Assembly (NCBI GenBank): GCA_020627525.1
Contig: JAHDGP010000278.1
Span: forward strand, 1 to 6,246
From: Bacteroidota bacterium
Lineage (GTDB): Bacteria; Bacteroidota; Bacteroidia; Chitinophagales; UBA2359
Direction of reading: 5' to 3'
DNA: 6,246 bases
Numbering within the stretch: position 1 is the first letter of the stretch; each line of letters begins with the position of its first letter. The notes under the pieces were generated by a model. The model did not search any database. It saw only the letters and a list, made by a program, of their open reading frames with translations, and was not told where the DNA came from. Made by a program: the position numbers and the translations under genes. This document shows, in pieces, positions 1 to 6,246 of this stretch.

Positions 1-608
1 TTATCAGGATCTGAAGTAGTACTCTCAGGTAATGCCTTTTCATCACCTCCCACTTTTAGATAGACAGCAAGACTGTTGACTTTAAAAGCTGTTGGGTAGC
101 GATTGAGAATAAAACTGTCATCTGCATCTTGGCTTTCAAATTTTGCAATAGCAGCCGCCAATTTTAATTTTACTTCCTCACCAGTATTACCTTTTGAAAA
201 TGGGACTTTAGCCAATTCTGCGTCAGTAATAAGACTTCGATCTTTTAATTCTTTGATTAGAAAGTCAGTTAATGATTTATCATACTTATCATCAAAATCA
301 TATTTGATAATTGCTTCAATATCTGCCTTTGTAACTTTACCAGGTTTGAGACTAGCCTTAACTACCAGTTCAAAGGTTTTTTTCTTGTAGTCGTACATGA
401 GTGCCCTTATATGTGTTACGTCAGGAACAAATTTTTTGACAGTAGCATTTTTAAGATTGATAAGACGAGCAGCAGCAAGTTTCTTTTTAGGTACAGTGAT
501 ACTTTCTTCCCAAGTTTCTGCACGAAAACCAATCTCGCTGTTATCCATAGGCTTAAGTTCTACTGTTTTGCCGAATACTTCCATTTCGGCTTCAAATTTA
601 AAATCCAT
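1..608 (-). CDS. Uncharacterised protein, N-terminal 202 residues (3' end outside window)
   Basis: I do not recognise this family. The ATG at 608-606 opens a frame that stays open to the left edge, giving 202 complete codons. The TAA at 3-1 lies in another frame and does not end it. Residues 3-14 (FKFEAEMEVFGK) closely match the start of the DUF6603 protein encoded at 2750-5683 (SFRLEADMTLWG), which supports this start and hints at a common N-terminal module. Residues about 20-90 look beta-rich. Residues about 91-165 are lysine- and acid-rich and probably helical (KADIEAIIKYDFDDKYD). A short beta segment (FKVNSLAVYLKVGG) follows, then a Ser/Thr/Pro/Asp stretch (ALPESTTSDPD) like an interdomain linker, so a further domain may lie outside. 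There is no signal peptide or membrane segment. The gene has the same orientation as the upstream genes but stands 220 bp away, behind a large palindrome. It could be another DUF6603-like protein; that is only an inference from the N-terminal motif. Confidence 0.8.
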   Translation of the reverse strand, partial: MDFKFEAEMEVFGKTVELKPMDNSEIGFRAETWEESITVPKKKLAAARLINLKNATVKKFVPDVTHIRALMYDYKKKTFELVVKASLKPGKVTKADIEAIIKYDFDDKYDKSLTDFLIKELKDRSLITDAELAKVPFSKGNTGEEVKLKLAAAIAKFESQDADDSFILNRYPTAFKVNSLAVYLKVGGDEKALPESTTSDPD

Positions 609-828
609 AATTCATTAATTTTAATTAGTTAAAAAAATAGTTGTTTATAAAAATGTCAACAAAATAATTGTTGAATTTATTTGTTTTTAGGGACAGAGAA
701 TAAATAATTTTCCGATTTGAGAATATTCTTTTTCATTTTTACTTCATTATTTTTTAGTCTCGTAGCTCGGCTATGCGTCAAAAAAATGCTTTGTAAAAAT
801 GAAAAATAATTACCCTCAAACTGGATAC
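609..828. other. Intergenic region with palindrome, no gene seen
   Basis: These 220 bp of very AT-rich DNA lie between the stop of the 631-residue gene and the start of the truncated gene. They hold most of the large palindrome at 690-846 and a small inverted repeat at 656-674. The leader next to the ATG at 608 is almost pure A/T with no Shine-Dalgarno sequence. A promoter for the downstream gene would be expected here. I found no good match to the Bacteroidota pattern (TTTG, about 19 bp, TAnnTTTG), so I call none. Confidence 0.6.
656..674. repeat. Short inverted repeat near the start of the truncated gene
   Basis: TCAACAA (656-662) and TTGTTGA (668-674) are perfect 7-bp inverted arms around a 5-bp AATAA spacer, centred about 57 bp upstream of the ATG at 608. 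Position and symmetry would suit an operator or a small mRNA hairpin. In DNA this AT-rich, a 7-bp palindrome can arise by chance, so no function is assigned. Confidence 0.3.
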
Positions 829-846
829 TTATTTATCATCTGACCC
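690..846. repeat. 157-bp imperfect palindrome overlapping the 631-residue gene's stop
   Basis: The left side (690-768) and the reverse complement of the right side (768-846) align along their whole length. The outer 32 positions align without gaps with 7 mismatches. Perfect 14-bp arms TTTTTCATTTTTAC (729-742) and GTAAAAATGAAAAA (793-806) follow, then T and A runs, and a small central hairpin CGTAGC-TCG-GCTATG (761-775). ATAAATAA at 700-707 mirrors TTATTTAT at 829-836, which contains the stop codon of the 631-residue gene. The right arm therefore supplies that gene's last five codons and its stop. The element could be a MITE-like or extragenic palindromic repeat, an inverted duplication of the gene end, or a long hairpin acting as a bidirectional terminator. 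The match is seen directly; the origin and function are inferred. Confidence 0.7.
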
Positions 847-2724
847 CTTAAAAATTACTTTTGGCGTCATCTCCAACATACTCAATGAAAATCTCGAACT
901 TTTCTGTTTACCGCTTGCGCCCATTTTTCCAGCAAAATCTTTTACATTGATGATTCTGTTTTCGTAATTCAAAGGCACAGGAAAGTTTTCGAATTTTTTT
1001 TCTCCCGGCAAAGTGAAAAACTTCTTTGTATATTCTATTGGTTTGCCTTCTTCCATTTTCTTTTTATCTATTCCAAAATGGGTATCGCCACTTTGAAGAA
1101 AAACTTCCAGTGTCTTTATTGGTTGTTGACTGTGAAAAAGACAGATCATTAAATCCTCTCCAATTTTTCGCCTGTCAACGGGAAGCGTTTTGCCATTGGC
1201 TGTTACATTGAAATCTGGGAACATCTTTACTGCCTCTGAACGCATCAAACAACCCGTCAGGTACAGTTCAGGTATTTTAATTGGATCATTGGGTTTTTCT
1301 GTAGGCATTCTGCCAATACTGAGCGCACCGTCTATCATTGCCCATATCCATCCTTCATCCACATGAAAAAAGCGCAAACTTTCTTCGGGCAACATTTGAT
1401 CATCGGGAACAATGTTGCAAAAAGGCAAGGGCTTCAATCTTACCAAATCCAACAGCCAATCATATACTTGCAGTGGCATAGGAGTATCCAGTCCATTATC
1501 AGAAAGATATTTAACAACCGTTGCAATCGTCTCTTCAGTAGCCGTCAATTCACTTCCATTTGATTCTGCATTTTGTTGTGTTCTGCGAATGGCTCGCTTT
1601 TTATACATAGAATAATTCTTCTTCCAAATGTAAAGAGCCTCCGCTACTTCCTTTTGCTGCAAAGTCAGCCATTTACCCAACTCCCAGGCTATCGAGTAAG
1701 TGGTATCCAGTCTTTTACTTTTTTGGAAATAACGCAACAAGTGATCGGAATGATTAATGTATCTAATATCAAATTCGGTATCCACATCATAAGGAGTTAG
1801 TGGACTTCTGTACCAAGACATAATGCGTTGTCCATTTCTCGCTAAATGTGGAAGAGGGACATAGCCCTGTTCAATGCATTTATTATAATTGTTTAATTTT
1901 TTCTTTAGCTTGTTTTTTTCATTGGCAGGCATTTGTTCATAATCACTTGGTAACTTAAGGGCTGGCAACCTCAAGAGATCACAATCCAAATTCATCATAA
2001 TGCTTTGAAAAGAATTTTGCTCTGCCTCGCAGGTAAAATTCCAACTGAATAAAGAGGTGTAATGACCATATGCTTCATCGCCTGTGTCAGTTGGCTCTTC
2101 GTGTAAAGCAATGATGTGGGCAATATTGTTTTTTTCAGGAGTTGCCAATCGTTGAGAAATCAGTACCGAACGTTCGTTACCATCCGCTGTACGAGCAATG
2201 TGTGCCAAATACCGAAGATTTTCTGGTTTAGGAATCAGACTTTTGGGTATTTTAACTGGTTGCCCAGGTTTGGTATTGGCATCCATTTCATCTTCTGTCA
2301 TTAAGACCAATGCCAGCCAGGAAACGCCCACTTCATTTGAATATGCATTTTTTAATTGCCAGGGCAGTCCTTTTTGTTTCAAAACGACATGTGGCAATAC
2401 CTCAGAATAATCCCCCATTGCACTTTTTGCTGGATAGTGATGATAGATACTGGAAACATCTAAAGGCTGAAGTGGAGCTTTGACCTCCGCTACAAATGAA
2501 GCAGCAAAATTATCATTCGTGCCATCAAAACTGATGTCTTGCTTTATCGTAAATTCATACTTGCCTGGATACAATGAAGGCAGATAATAATCAGTGATTT
2601 GTAGATCATCTTCCTTATTGTCTGGTGGCACAGGTGTTTGAAGTTCTTTGGCATCCTGTATGGTTGCCGTTACTTTTTGAAAAATATCGCTTTCAACTGT
2701 TATATTTGCCAATACTCTGCTCAT
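829..2724 (-). CDS. Large soluble protein of an uncharacterised family (631 aa)
   Basis: This is a complete gene from the ATG at 2724-2722 to the TAA at 831-829. I cannot name the family, but several stretches look like conserved motifs that I associate with a widespread uncharacterised bacterial protein family. They are YLPSLYPGKYEFTI (residues 47-60) with PLDVSSIYHHYPAKSAMGDY and LPHVVLKQKGLPW (87-122), EQGYVPLPH...SWYRSPLTP (285-311), SIAWELGKWLTLQQ (344-357), and CNIVPDDQMLPEESLRFFHVD then GWIWAMIDGALSIGR (436-472). The N-terminal 90 residues look beta-rich and the middle (about 260-430) largely helical, with a basic stretch KKRAIRRTQQ (375-384). No nucleotide-binding or protease motif, signal peptide or membrane segment is visible. 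The start lies 25 bp after the stop of the DUF6603 gene with an A/T-rich leader, so the two are probably co-transcribed. The last five codons and the stop lie inside the palindrome at 690-846, so the C-terminal tail (GSDDK) may be element-derived. Confidence 0.9.
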   Translation of the reverse strand: MSRVLANITVESDIFQKVTATIQDAKELQTPVPPDNKEDDLQITDYYLPSLYPGKYEFTIKQDISFDGTNDNFAASFVAEVKAPLQPLDVSSIYHHYPAKSAMGDYSEVLPHVVLKQKGLPWQLKNAYSNEVGVSWLALVLMTEDEMDANTKPGQPVKIPKSLIPKPENLRYLAHIARTADGNERSVLISQRLATPEKNNIAHIIALHEEPTDTGDEAYGHYTSLFSWNFTCEAEQNSFQSIMMNLDCDLLRLPALKLPSDYEQMPANEKNKLKKKLNNYNKCIEQGYVPLPHLARNGQRIMSWYRSPLTPYDVDTEFDIRYINHSDHLLRYFQKSKRLDTTYSIAWELGKWLTLQQKEVAEALYIWKKNYSMYKKRAIRRTQQNAESNGSELTATEETIATVVKYLSDNGLDTPMPLQVYDWLLDLVRLKPLPFCNIVPDDQMLPEESLRFFHVDEGWIWAMIDGALSIGRMPTEKPNDPIKIPELYLTGCLMRSEAVKMFPDFNVTANGKTLPVDRRKIGEDLMICLFHSQQPIKTLEVFLQSGDTHFGIDKKKMEEGKPIEYTKKFFTLPGEKKFENFPVPLNYENRIINVKDFAGKMGASGKQKSSRFSLSMLEMTPKVIFKGSDDK

Positions 2725-2749
2725 AGTTTATATATTCTATATTGTCTTT

Positions 2750-5683
2750 TTAAAATTCTTTTATGGTTAATGGCACTTTGCGTTTGGGTAGTTTGCGCAA
2801 TGCATATTCACTAAAATCACTCTCCTCCTCCTCAAATTCTTCCCGCAAAGGACCAAAGCTGGTTTTAGGCTCATAGCTGCCTTTATCACTTAGGGTGTAG
2901 GCTTCTGGTGTCCAAGTCCAGGCATTTTCATGTGAATAGTCCGTAAAATCAGGAGCTGTCTTTATTCTAATTGGTGTCAGTGCTTTCATTTTTTGAGGGG
3001 TCAACACCACACCTGAAATAGCCTCAATCAATTTTTCAGGATCGTTTAATGCCAGTCTGTCTTTGCGACTCCACATGGCTGCTGGTAGCTTATTTTTTAA
3101 TGAAGAAATTTCAAATGCTGTATATGTTTTTGCCGACTGCCCAACAGGTGTAAAGCGAACTGTCACTGTAAAGTTGGATTTTGCACTTCTTGCATTTTTT
3201 ACTGGATAAATTCCAAAGTCACTATGCGTAATACTTTTCCCATTTGGTTGCTTCATTTTGGAGATCGGTATTTTCGATTCTATTTCCAATCTAAACATTG
3301 TCGGGTCAATCAAAACAGGTTCGTGCTCATTTGATTCTCCCATTTTACCAGCAGCAACATTAACAGAAAGTACTTGAGGTGGCAGCAAGTCACTTTTAAA
3401 TTCGCTCCAACTGATGCGTTTAACTCCTGGAATTTTAGGTACGCCAAATTTGATTGATTTTTCAAAACATTTAAATTTGATGGTGGCATTTCCCCCAAAT
3501 TTTGGTCCCCATATTCTAGCTTTTGCAGATAAGCTAAAGGAGAAAGTTTTTGAAATAGAGAACCATCCTTTCCCAACCGTTAAAGTAACATTACCCCGTA
3601 TGCTAATTCCAATTTCAGCATTGTAGGTAAAAGGTTTCCATTGCATTAGGAAATTAGCATAGATGGTTAGTGTGGCATTTAGAATACCTGCCGAAACAAC
3701 CGCTTCAAATCGAGCCCCCAACATTAAGTGGGTGGAAGTGATGGCAAAATAGGCTTCCGCCATAATACTAATGGTGTTGCCAACTCGCCAACTAAGCCTG
3801 AATCTCGGTACACGAGGGTAGTGTGATGGAACATTATAATTGGGATGATAACCCCCAAGACTTAAAACAAAGTCTCCTGCGTGTGCTCCCAAGAACCAGA
3901 TGTAAAAAGCAAAGCCTCCTGTTAAACGTGCTTGTTCAGTTATGATGTAAGAACCATCTGTGATGCGTCCATCTACTTGAATAATACCGTCGGTAGGAAT
4001 GATGGTTGCTTTAATGGCTATTTGAATGCAGGCACCAGGTTTTTTGAATGATAAAAACCCGATTAAATCAAAACGCAGCTTTTCGCCCCAAGAAACGATG
4101 AGCAGAATAAATCCATCTAACAATTTGAACGAATTGAATTTAATGCCCAATGCAAAAAAGAAAGAGGATTTTTTTGGTGGGAAATATTTTACAATCATCG
4201 GTACAATTTCCTTCAAAGTCTCCGCAGGGTTTTTCTTTGGCTGACTATCTGTTATGGCCATTTGCACCAAAGGAAAAGTGGTCACATCATCAATCTCAGG
4301 AATGATGATGCGGCGGTTGTAACCAAAACCGAGTGCTATTTTTTGTATCATAAAGGCAGGCGGACCTATTCCTGGAAATCCAACAATGGCATAAATGAAC
4401 AGAGAAGTAAAGCCATCTATTTTACCATAAGCCCCAATACCCAAAATTTCAACTTTAGGCACTTTAATGATCAATCCTCCAACGTATTGTCTATACTGTT
4501 TGCCTTTGTATGGAATCCATTGTTTGAGGAAAAGCCCACCAGCAGAAAATGATGGTGTATCAACACCAAAAGCCAGTCCGTCTAATCCCACATCAAGAGA
4601 TTGTAGAATTAACTTTGCTTTATCTAGTATGCCCTTCGCCTCCTTTTTTGTTTCAGTAGTTACCTCACCCGCTGTTACTTTGGCAGCCATATCAACTCCG
4701 GTGGCAGCTAAAAATTTCATTGGATCAATAATCAATTTCAATCCAATTAGTGAAAGTTGCAACTTGGAGACATAAACCGAAAGATCAATTTCGACAATGA
4801 CTTTTTTGATTTTATCATCGTTTGGGTCGAGCGAACGATATCCAACTCCAATACGGTGTATGGTTCCAATCTGTCCTAGTTTCTTTTTGACTTTTTCCCA
4901 CTTTGACTGACTTTTTTCAGGCTTTTCACTTGAATTTGCTTCGTTTGCATTTATCTCATTTTCATTTGCTTCATTTTCATTTGTTTGTGAACCTGTGGCA
5001 GCAGAACCATTGTTTGACTGTGTTCTACTGGATGAGGAATCTGTATTTGATGGACTTTTTTTCTTAGCATCCAGTTTGTGGGTATAGGCAAAGCGTCTGT
5101 CTAAAACATCGGGAATATTGATGTAGGCATCAAAACCAAAACCACGTTCATAATTGTACTCTTTATCTCCCAGTGTGAAATGTGCAGGACCTGTACACAA
5201 ACTCAAGCTCAAATTTGCTATTATGGGAGCGGGCAATTTTACATCAACTCCAGGCAGACGCTCTATTTTTAAACCTTCTCTCGATTTAATGAGAAACAAT
5301 GTTGCCTCCTCTTTTTCTTGTTTGTCATTTGCATTTATATCAGTCGGGTTATCTGCATTGTTTTTGGCTTGGCTTTTAATAAAATAAACACCTAGCTGTA
5401 CCCCTTCAACATTCAGCTCAAACATAACAAGTGAGTTGCCGTCTTTATCTTCACGCATAGCGGCTTTTACTGATTCTATTTCCAGACCAATATTACCCAA
5501 AGGAAAAGCTTCGTTTTCTCCAACCGTTTTGCGCCACACTCCTCGCATAATATCACCAACAGATACCTTGTGTGGAAAAGTCAGCTCTCCCATGTATCCA
5601 CCACCTGCTATCTGGGCGAAACTGAAAATTACATCCAGTCCCCAGAGTGTCATATCGGCTTCTAATCTAAAACTTACAGACAT
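2750..5683 (-). CDS. DUF6603-type large beta-rich protein (977 aa)
   Basis: This complete gene runs from the ATG at 5683-5681 to the TAA at 2752-2750. I assign it to DUF6603 from remembered family motifs: GFPGIGPPAFMIQ...ALGFGYNR (residues 435-457), GGYHPNYNVPSHYP (610-623), AEAYFAITSTHLMLGARFE (642-660), QWKPF (681-685), ARIWGPKFGG (722-731) and ISWSEFKSDLLP (757-768). The order is: N-terminal module (1-65) opening with SFRLEADMTLWG and GGGYMGELTFP; a beta-rich segment (66-200); a low-complexity Ser/Asn/Glu linker (207-263); the DUF6603 core (about 275-770); and a C-terminal extension (771-977) ending in an acidic patch (EEFEEEESDFSEY) and a basic tail. DUF6603 has no known function to my knowledge. 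Abundant short hydrophobic Gly-rich strands suggest an extended beta structure. There is no signal peptide. The gene lies 24 bp after the collar-trefoil gene and 25 bp before the 631-residue gene. It is in the same frame as the former, parted from it by one TAA and eight sense codons. Confidence 0.9.
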   Translation of the reverse strand: MSVSFRLEADMTLWGLDVIFSFAQIAGGGYMGELTFPHKVSVGDIMRGVWRKTVGENEAFPLGNIGLEIESVKAAMREDKDGNSLVMFELNVEGVQLGVYFIKSQAKNNADNPTDINANDKQEKEEATLFLIKSREGLKIERLPGVDVKLPAPIIANLSLSLCTGPAHFTLGDKEYNYERGFGFDAYINIPDVLDRRFAYTHKLDAKKKSPSNTDSSSSRTQSNNGSAATGSQTNENEANENEINANEANSSEKPEKSQSKWEKVKKKLGQIGTIHRIGVGYRSLDPNDDKIKKVIVEIDLSVYVSKLQLSLIGLKLIIDPMKFLAATGVDMAAKVTAGEVTTETKKEAKGILDKAKLILQSLDVGLDGLAFGVDTPSFSAGGLFLKQWIPYKGKQYRQYVGGLIIKVPKVEILGIGAYGKIDGFTSLFIYAIVGFPGIGPPAFMIQKIALGFGYNRRIIIPEIDDVTTFPLVQMAITDSQPKKNPAETLKEIVPMIVKYFPPKKSSFFFALGIKFNSFKLLDGFILLIVSWGEKLRFDLIGFLSFKKPGACIQIAIKATIIPTDGIIQVDGRITDGSYIITEQARLTGGFAFYIWFLGAHAGDFVLSLGGYHPNYNVPSHYPRVPRFRLSWRVGNTISIMAEAYFAITSTHLMLGARFEAVVSAGILNATLTIYANFLMQWKPFTYNAEIGISIRGNVTLTVGKGWFSISKTFSFSLSAKARIWGPKFGGNATIKFKCFEKSIKFGVPKIPGVKRISWSEFKSDLLPPQVLSVNVAAGKMGESNEHEPVLIDPTMFRLEIESKIPISKMKQPNGKSITHSDFGIYPVKNARSAKSNFTVTVRFTPVGQSAKTYTAFEISSLKNKLPAAMWSRKDRLALNDPEKLIEAISGVVLTPQKMKALTPIRIKTAPDFTDYSHENAWTWTPEAYTLSDKGSYEPKTSFGPLREEFEEEESDFSEYALRKLPKRKVPLTIKEF
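4934..4981 (-). repeat. Asn/Glu/Ala low-complexity repeat in DUF6603 protein linker
   Basis: Residues 235-250 of the DUF6603 protein read NENEANENEINANEAN. The DNA shows degenerate repeats of a hexamer-like unit (TTCATT / TTTGCT on the plus strand). It sits in a wider disordered segment (207-263) that begins with a Ser/Asn-rich run and ends with a Lys-rich one, between the N-terminal region and the core. Such tracts change length by replication slippage, so the linker length probably varies between relatives. Confidence 0.7.
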
Positions 5684-5707
5684 AAAGATTGATATTTGAA
5701 ATTTTAA

Positions 5708-6246
5708 TTATTGGTTTATTTTTTGTATCCATAATTCACCACTATAATTATGGGGTTTTAGGGATATTTCTGAACTGGCATGACTTAAATATTTATTTTT
5801 ACCTGCTGTTTTTATATAAACTTCTCCTGCGTTATTTTGTGCATTAACCATAACCCATTTTTCATTTTGACCTGTAAAACTTTCTACCAATTTTACATTG
5901 TTGTTATTATGACTGAGATATAATCCTTTTTTATTTTCGCCTAACTTAATGGTGACATATCCATTGGTTTTGTGTTCTATAAAAAACAATTCTTGGTGAG
6001 CTGATGATACATTTTTAAGCACAAATTTATTATCAATATAGTTTAAATGCATACCAGATTCATAACCACGTGCTTCAAAAGAAACTGTATATTTATCCTC
6101 TACTTTCATAATGTAATAGAGTGCGAAATATTTGGGCATAAAATTGTATGATGAGCCACCACCAGTTGCTTGAGATTGAAAATCAATATTATGTGAATGT
6201 GAGGCTATAGCGGATTTTTTCCAATTTGCAGACTCATGACTATAAT
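5708..6246 (-). CDS. Phage tail-collar-like C-terminus fused to a putative beta-trefoil (5' end outside window)
   Basis: The stop is TAA at 5710-5708 and the frame is open to the right edge, giving 178 residues. The Met at 6139 is not the likely start: it lies within a motif that continues upstream. Fragment residues 15-48 (SHSHNIDFQSQATGGGSS, then MPKYFALYYIMKV) match the C-terminal pattern of phage tail-collar and microcystin-dependent-type proteins, H-x-H ... TGGG ... (R/M)P-x-Y-x-AL-x-YIMKV. Residues 51-178 then hold three repeats of about 42 residues, each with a turn and a short L-x-x-H/Y-type motif (MHLNYIDNKFVL, LYLSHNNNNVKL, KYLSHASSEISL) and an aromatic end strand (ELFFIEH, EKWVMVN, ELWIQKI). 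This is the layout of a beta-trefoil such as ricin-type or fascin-like folds. A receptor- or glycan-binding tip on a fibre-like protein is inferred. The N-terminus, which would show whether it is a true tail fibre, is missing. It leads the tight gene row, 24 bp before DUF6603. Confidence 0.85.
   Translation of the reverse strand, partial: YSHESANWKKSAIASHSHNIDFQSQATGGGSSYNFMPKYFALYYIMKVEDKYTVSFEARGYESGMHLNYIDNKFVLKNVSSAHQELFFIEHKTNGYVTIKLGENKKGLYLSHNNNNVKLVESFTGQNEKWVMVNAQNNAGEVYIKTAGKNKYLSHASSEISLKPHNYSGELWIQKINQ

Noticed and set aside
1..3. TAA (minus strand) as the end of the left-edge gene
   Set aside because: It is not in frame: the gene's codons fall at 3-5, 6-8 and so on, so the frame continues past the edge.
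103..632. Overlapping plus-strand open frames opposite the left-edge gene
   Set aside because: They are antisense to a convincing minus-strand coding frame, overlap one another, and show no recognisable domain.
654..659. TTGACA (minus strand) as a -35 box for the left-edge gene
   Set aside because: There is no fitting -10 box at 16-18 bp, and the apparent lineage uses a different promoter pattern. In such AT-rich DNA a lone hexamer is weak evidence.
3310..3576. Minus-strand 88-codon frame
   Set aside because: It is an alternative frame within the DUF6603 coding region, covering part of the conserved core and its C-terminal boundary.
4026..5699. Several plus-strand frames of 70-100 codons
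   Set aside because: All lie opposite the DUF6603 gene, whose conserved motifs run through the same bases in the minus frame. They look like shadow frames.
5684..5707. Possible regulatory site in the short gap between the collar-trefoil and DUF6603 genes
   Set aside because: It is only 24 bp of A/T-rich sequence with no symmetry, Shine-Dalgarno or promoter match; the same holds for 2725-2749.
6137..6139. ATG as the start of a separate 143-residue protein
   Set aside because: The collar motif begins upstream in the same frame, which has no stop up to the window edge. The Met is part of the MPKYFALYYIMKV strand.

Overview
The window is AT-rich. It reads entirely from the minus strand as four consecutive genes, two of them cut by the window edges. 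Three points suggest a member of the Bacteroidota: low GC, A/T-rich leaders with no clear Shine-Dalgarno sequence before the start codons, and a phage tail-collar C-terminus ending in an ALYYIMKV-type strand. This is an inference from style, not a marker-gene identification.

In transcription order (right to left):
(1) 5708-6246 is the 3' part of a gene encoding a phage tail-collar-like C-terminus fused to a three-repeat domain that looks like a beta-trefoil.
(2) 2750-5683 is a 977-residue DUF6603-type protein.
(3) 829-2724 is a 631-residue protein of an uncharacterised family.
(4) 1-608 is the first 202 codons of a further gene, which runs off the left edge.

The first three genes are separated by only 24-25 bp and look like one transcription unit. 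A 220-bp gap separates the third from the fourth. Most of that gap is a large imperfect palindrome (690-846) that also covers the stop codon and last codons of the 631-residue gene.

None of the three visible N-termini has a signal peptide, and no transmembrane segment is evident. The DUF6603 protein and the truncated fourth protein begin with nearly the same motif, F-[RK]-[LF]-E-A-[DE]-M-x-[LV]-[WF]-G, which suggests a shared N-terminal module. A tail-fibre-like adhesin with a putative glycan-binding trefoil, followed by two large soluble proteins, could be the accessory part of a phage-tail-derived, cell-surface or secreted assembly. No sheath, tube, baseplate or ATPase gene is visible, so that role is a hypothesis. 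No RNA gene, CRISPR array, insertion sequence or transposase was seen.
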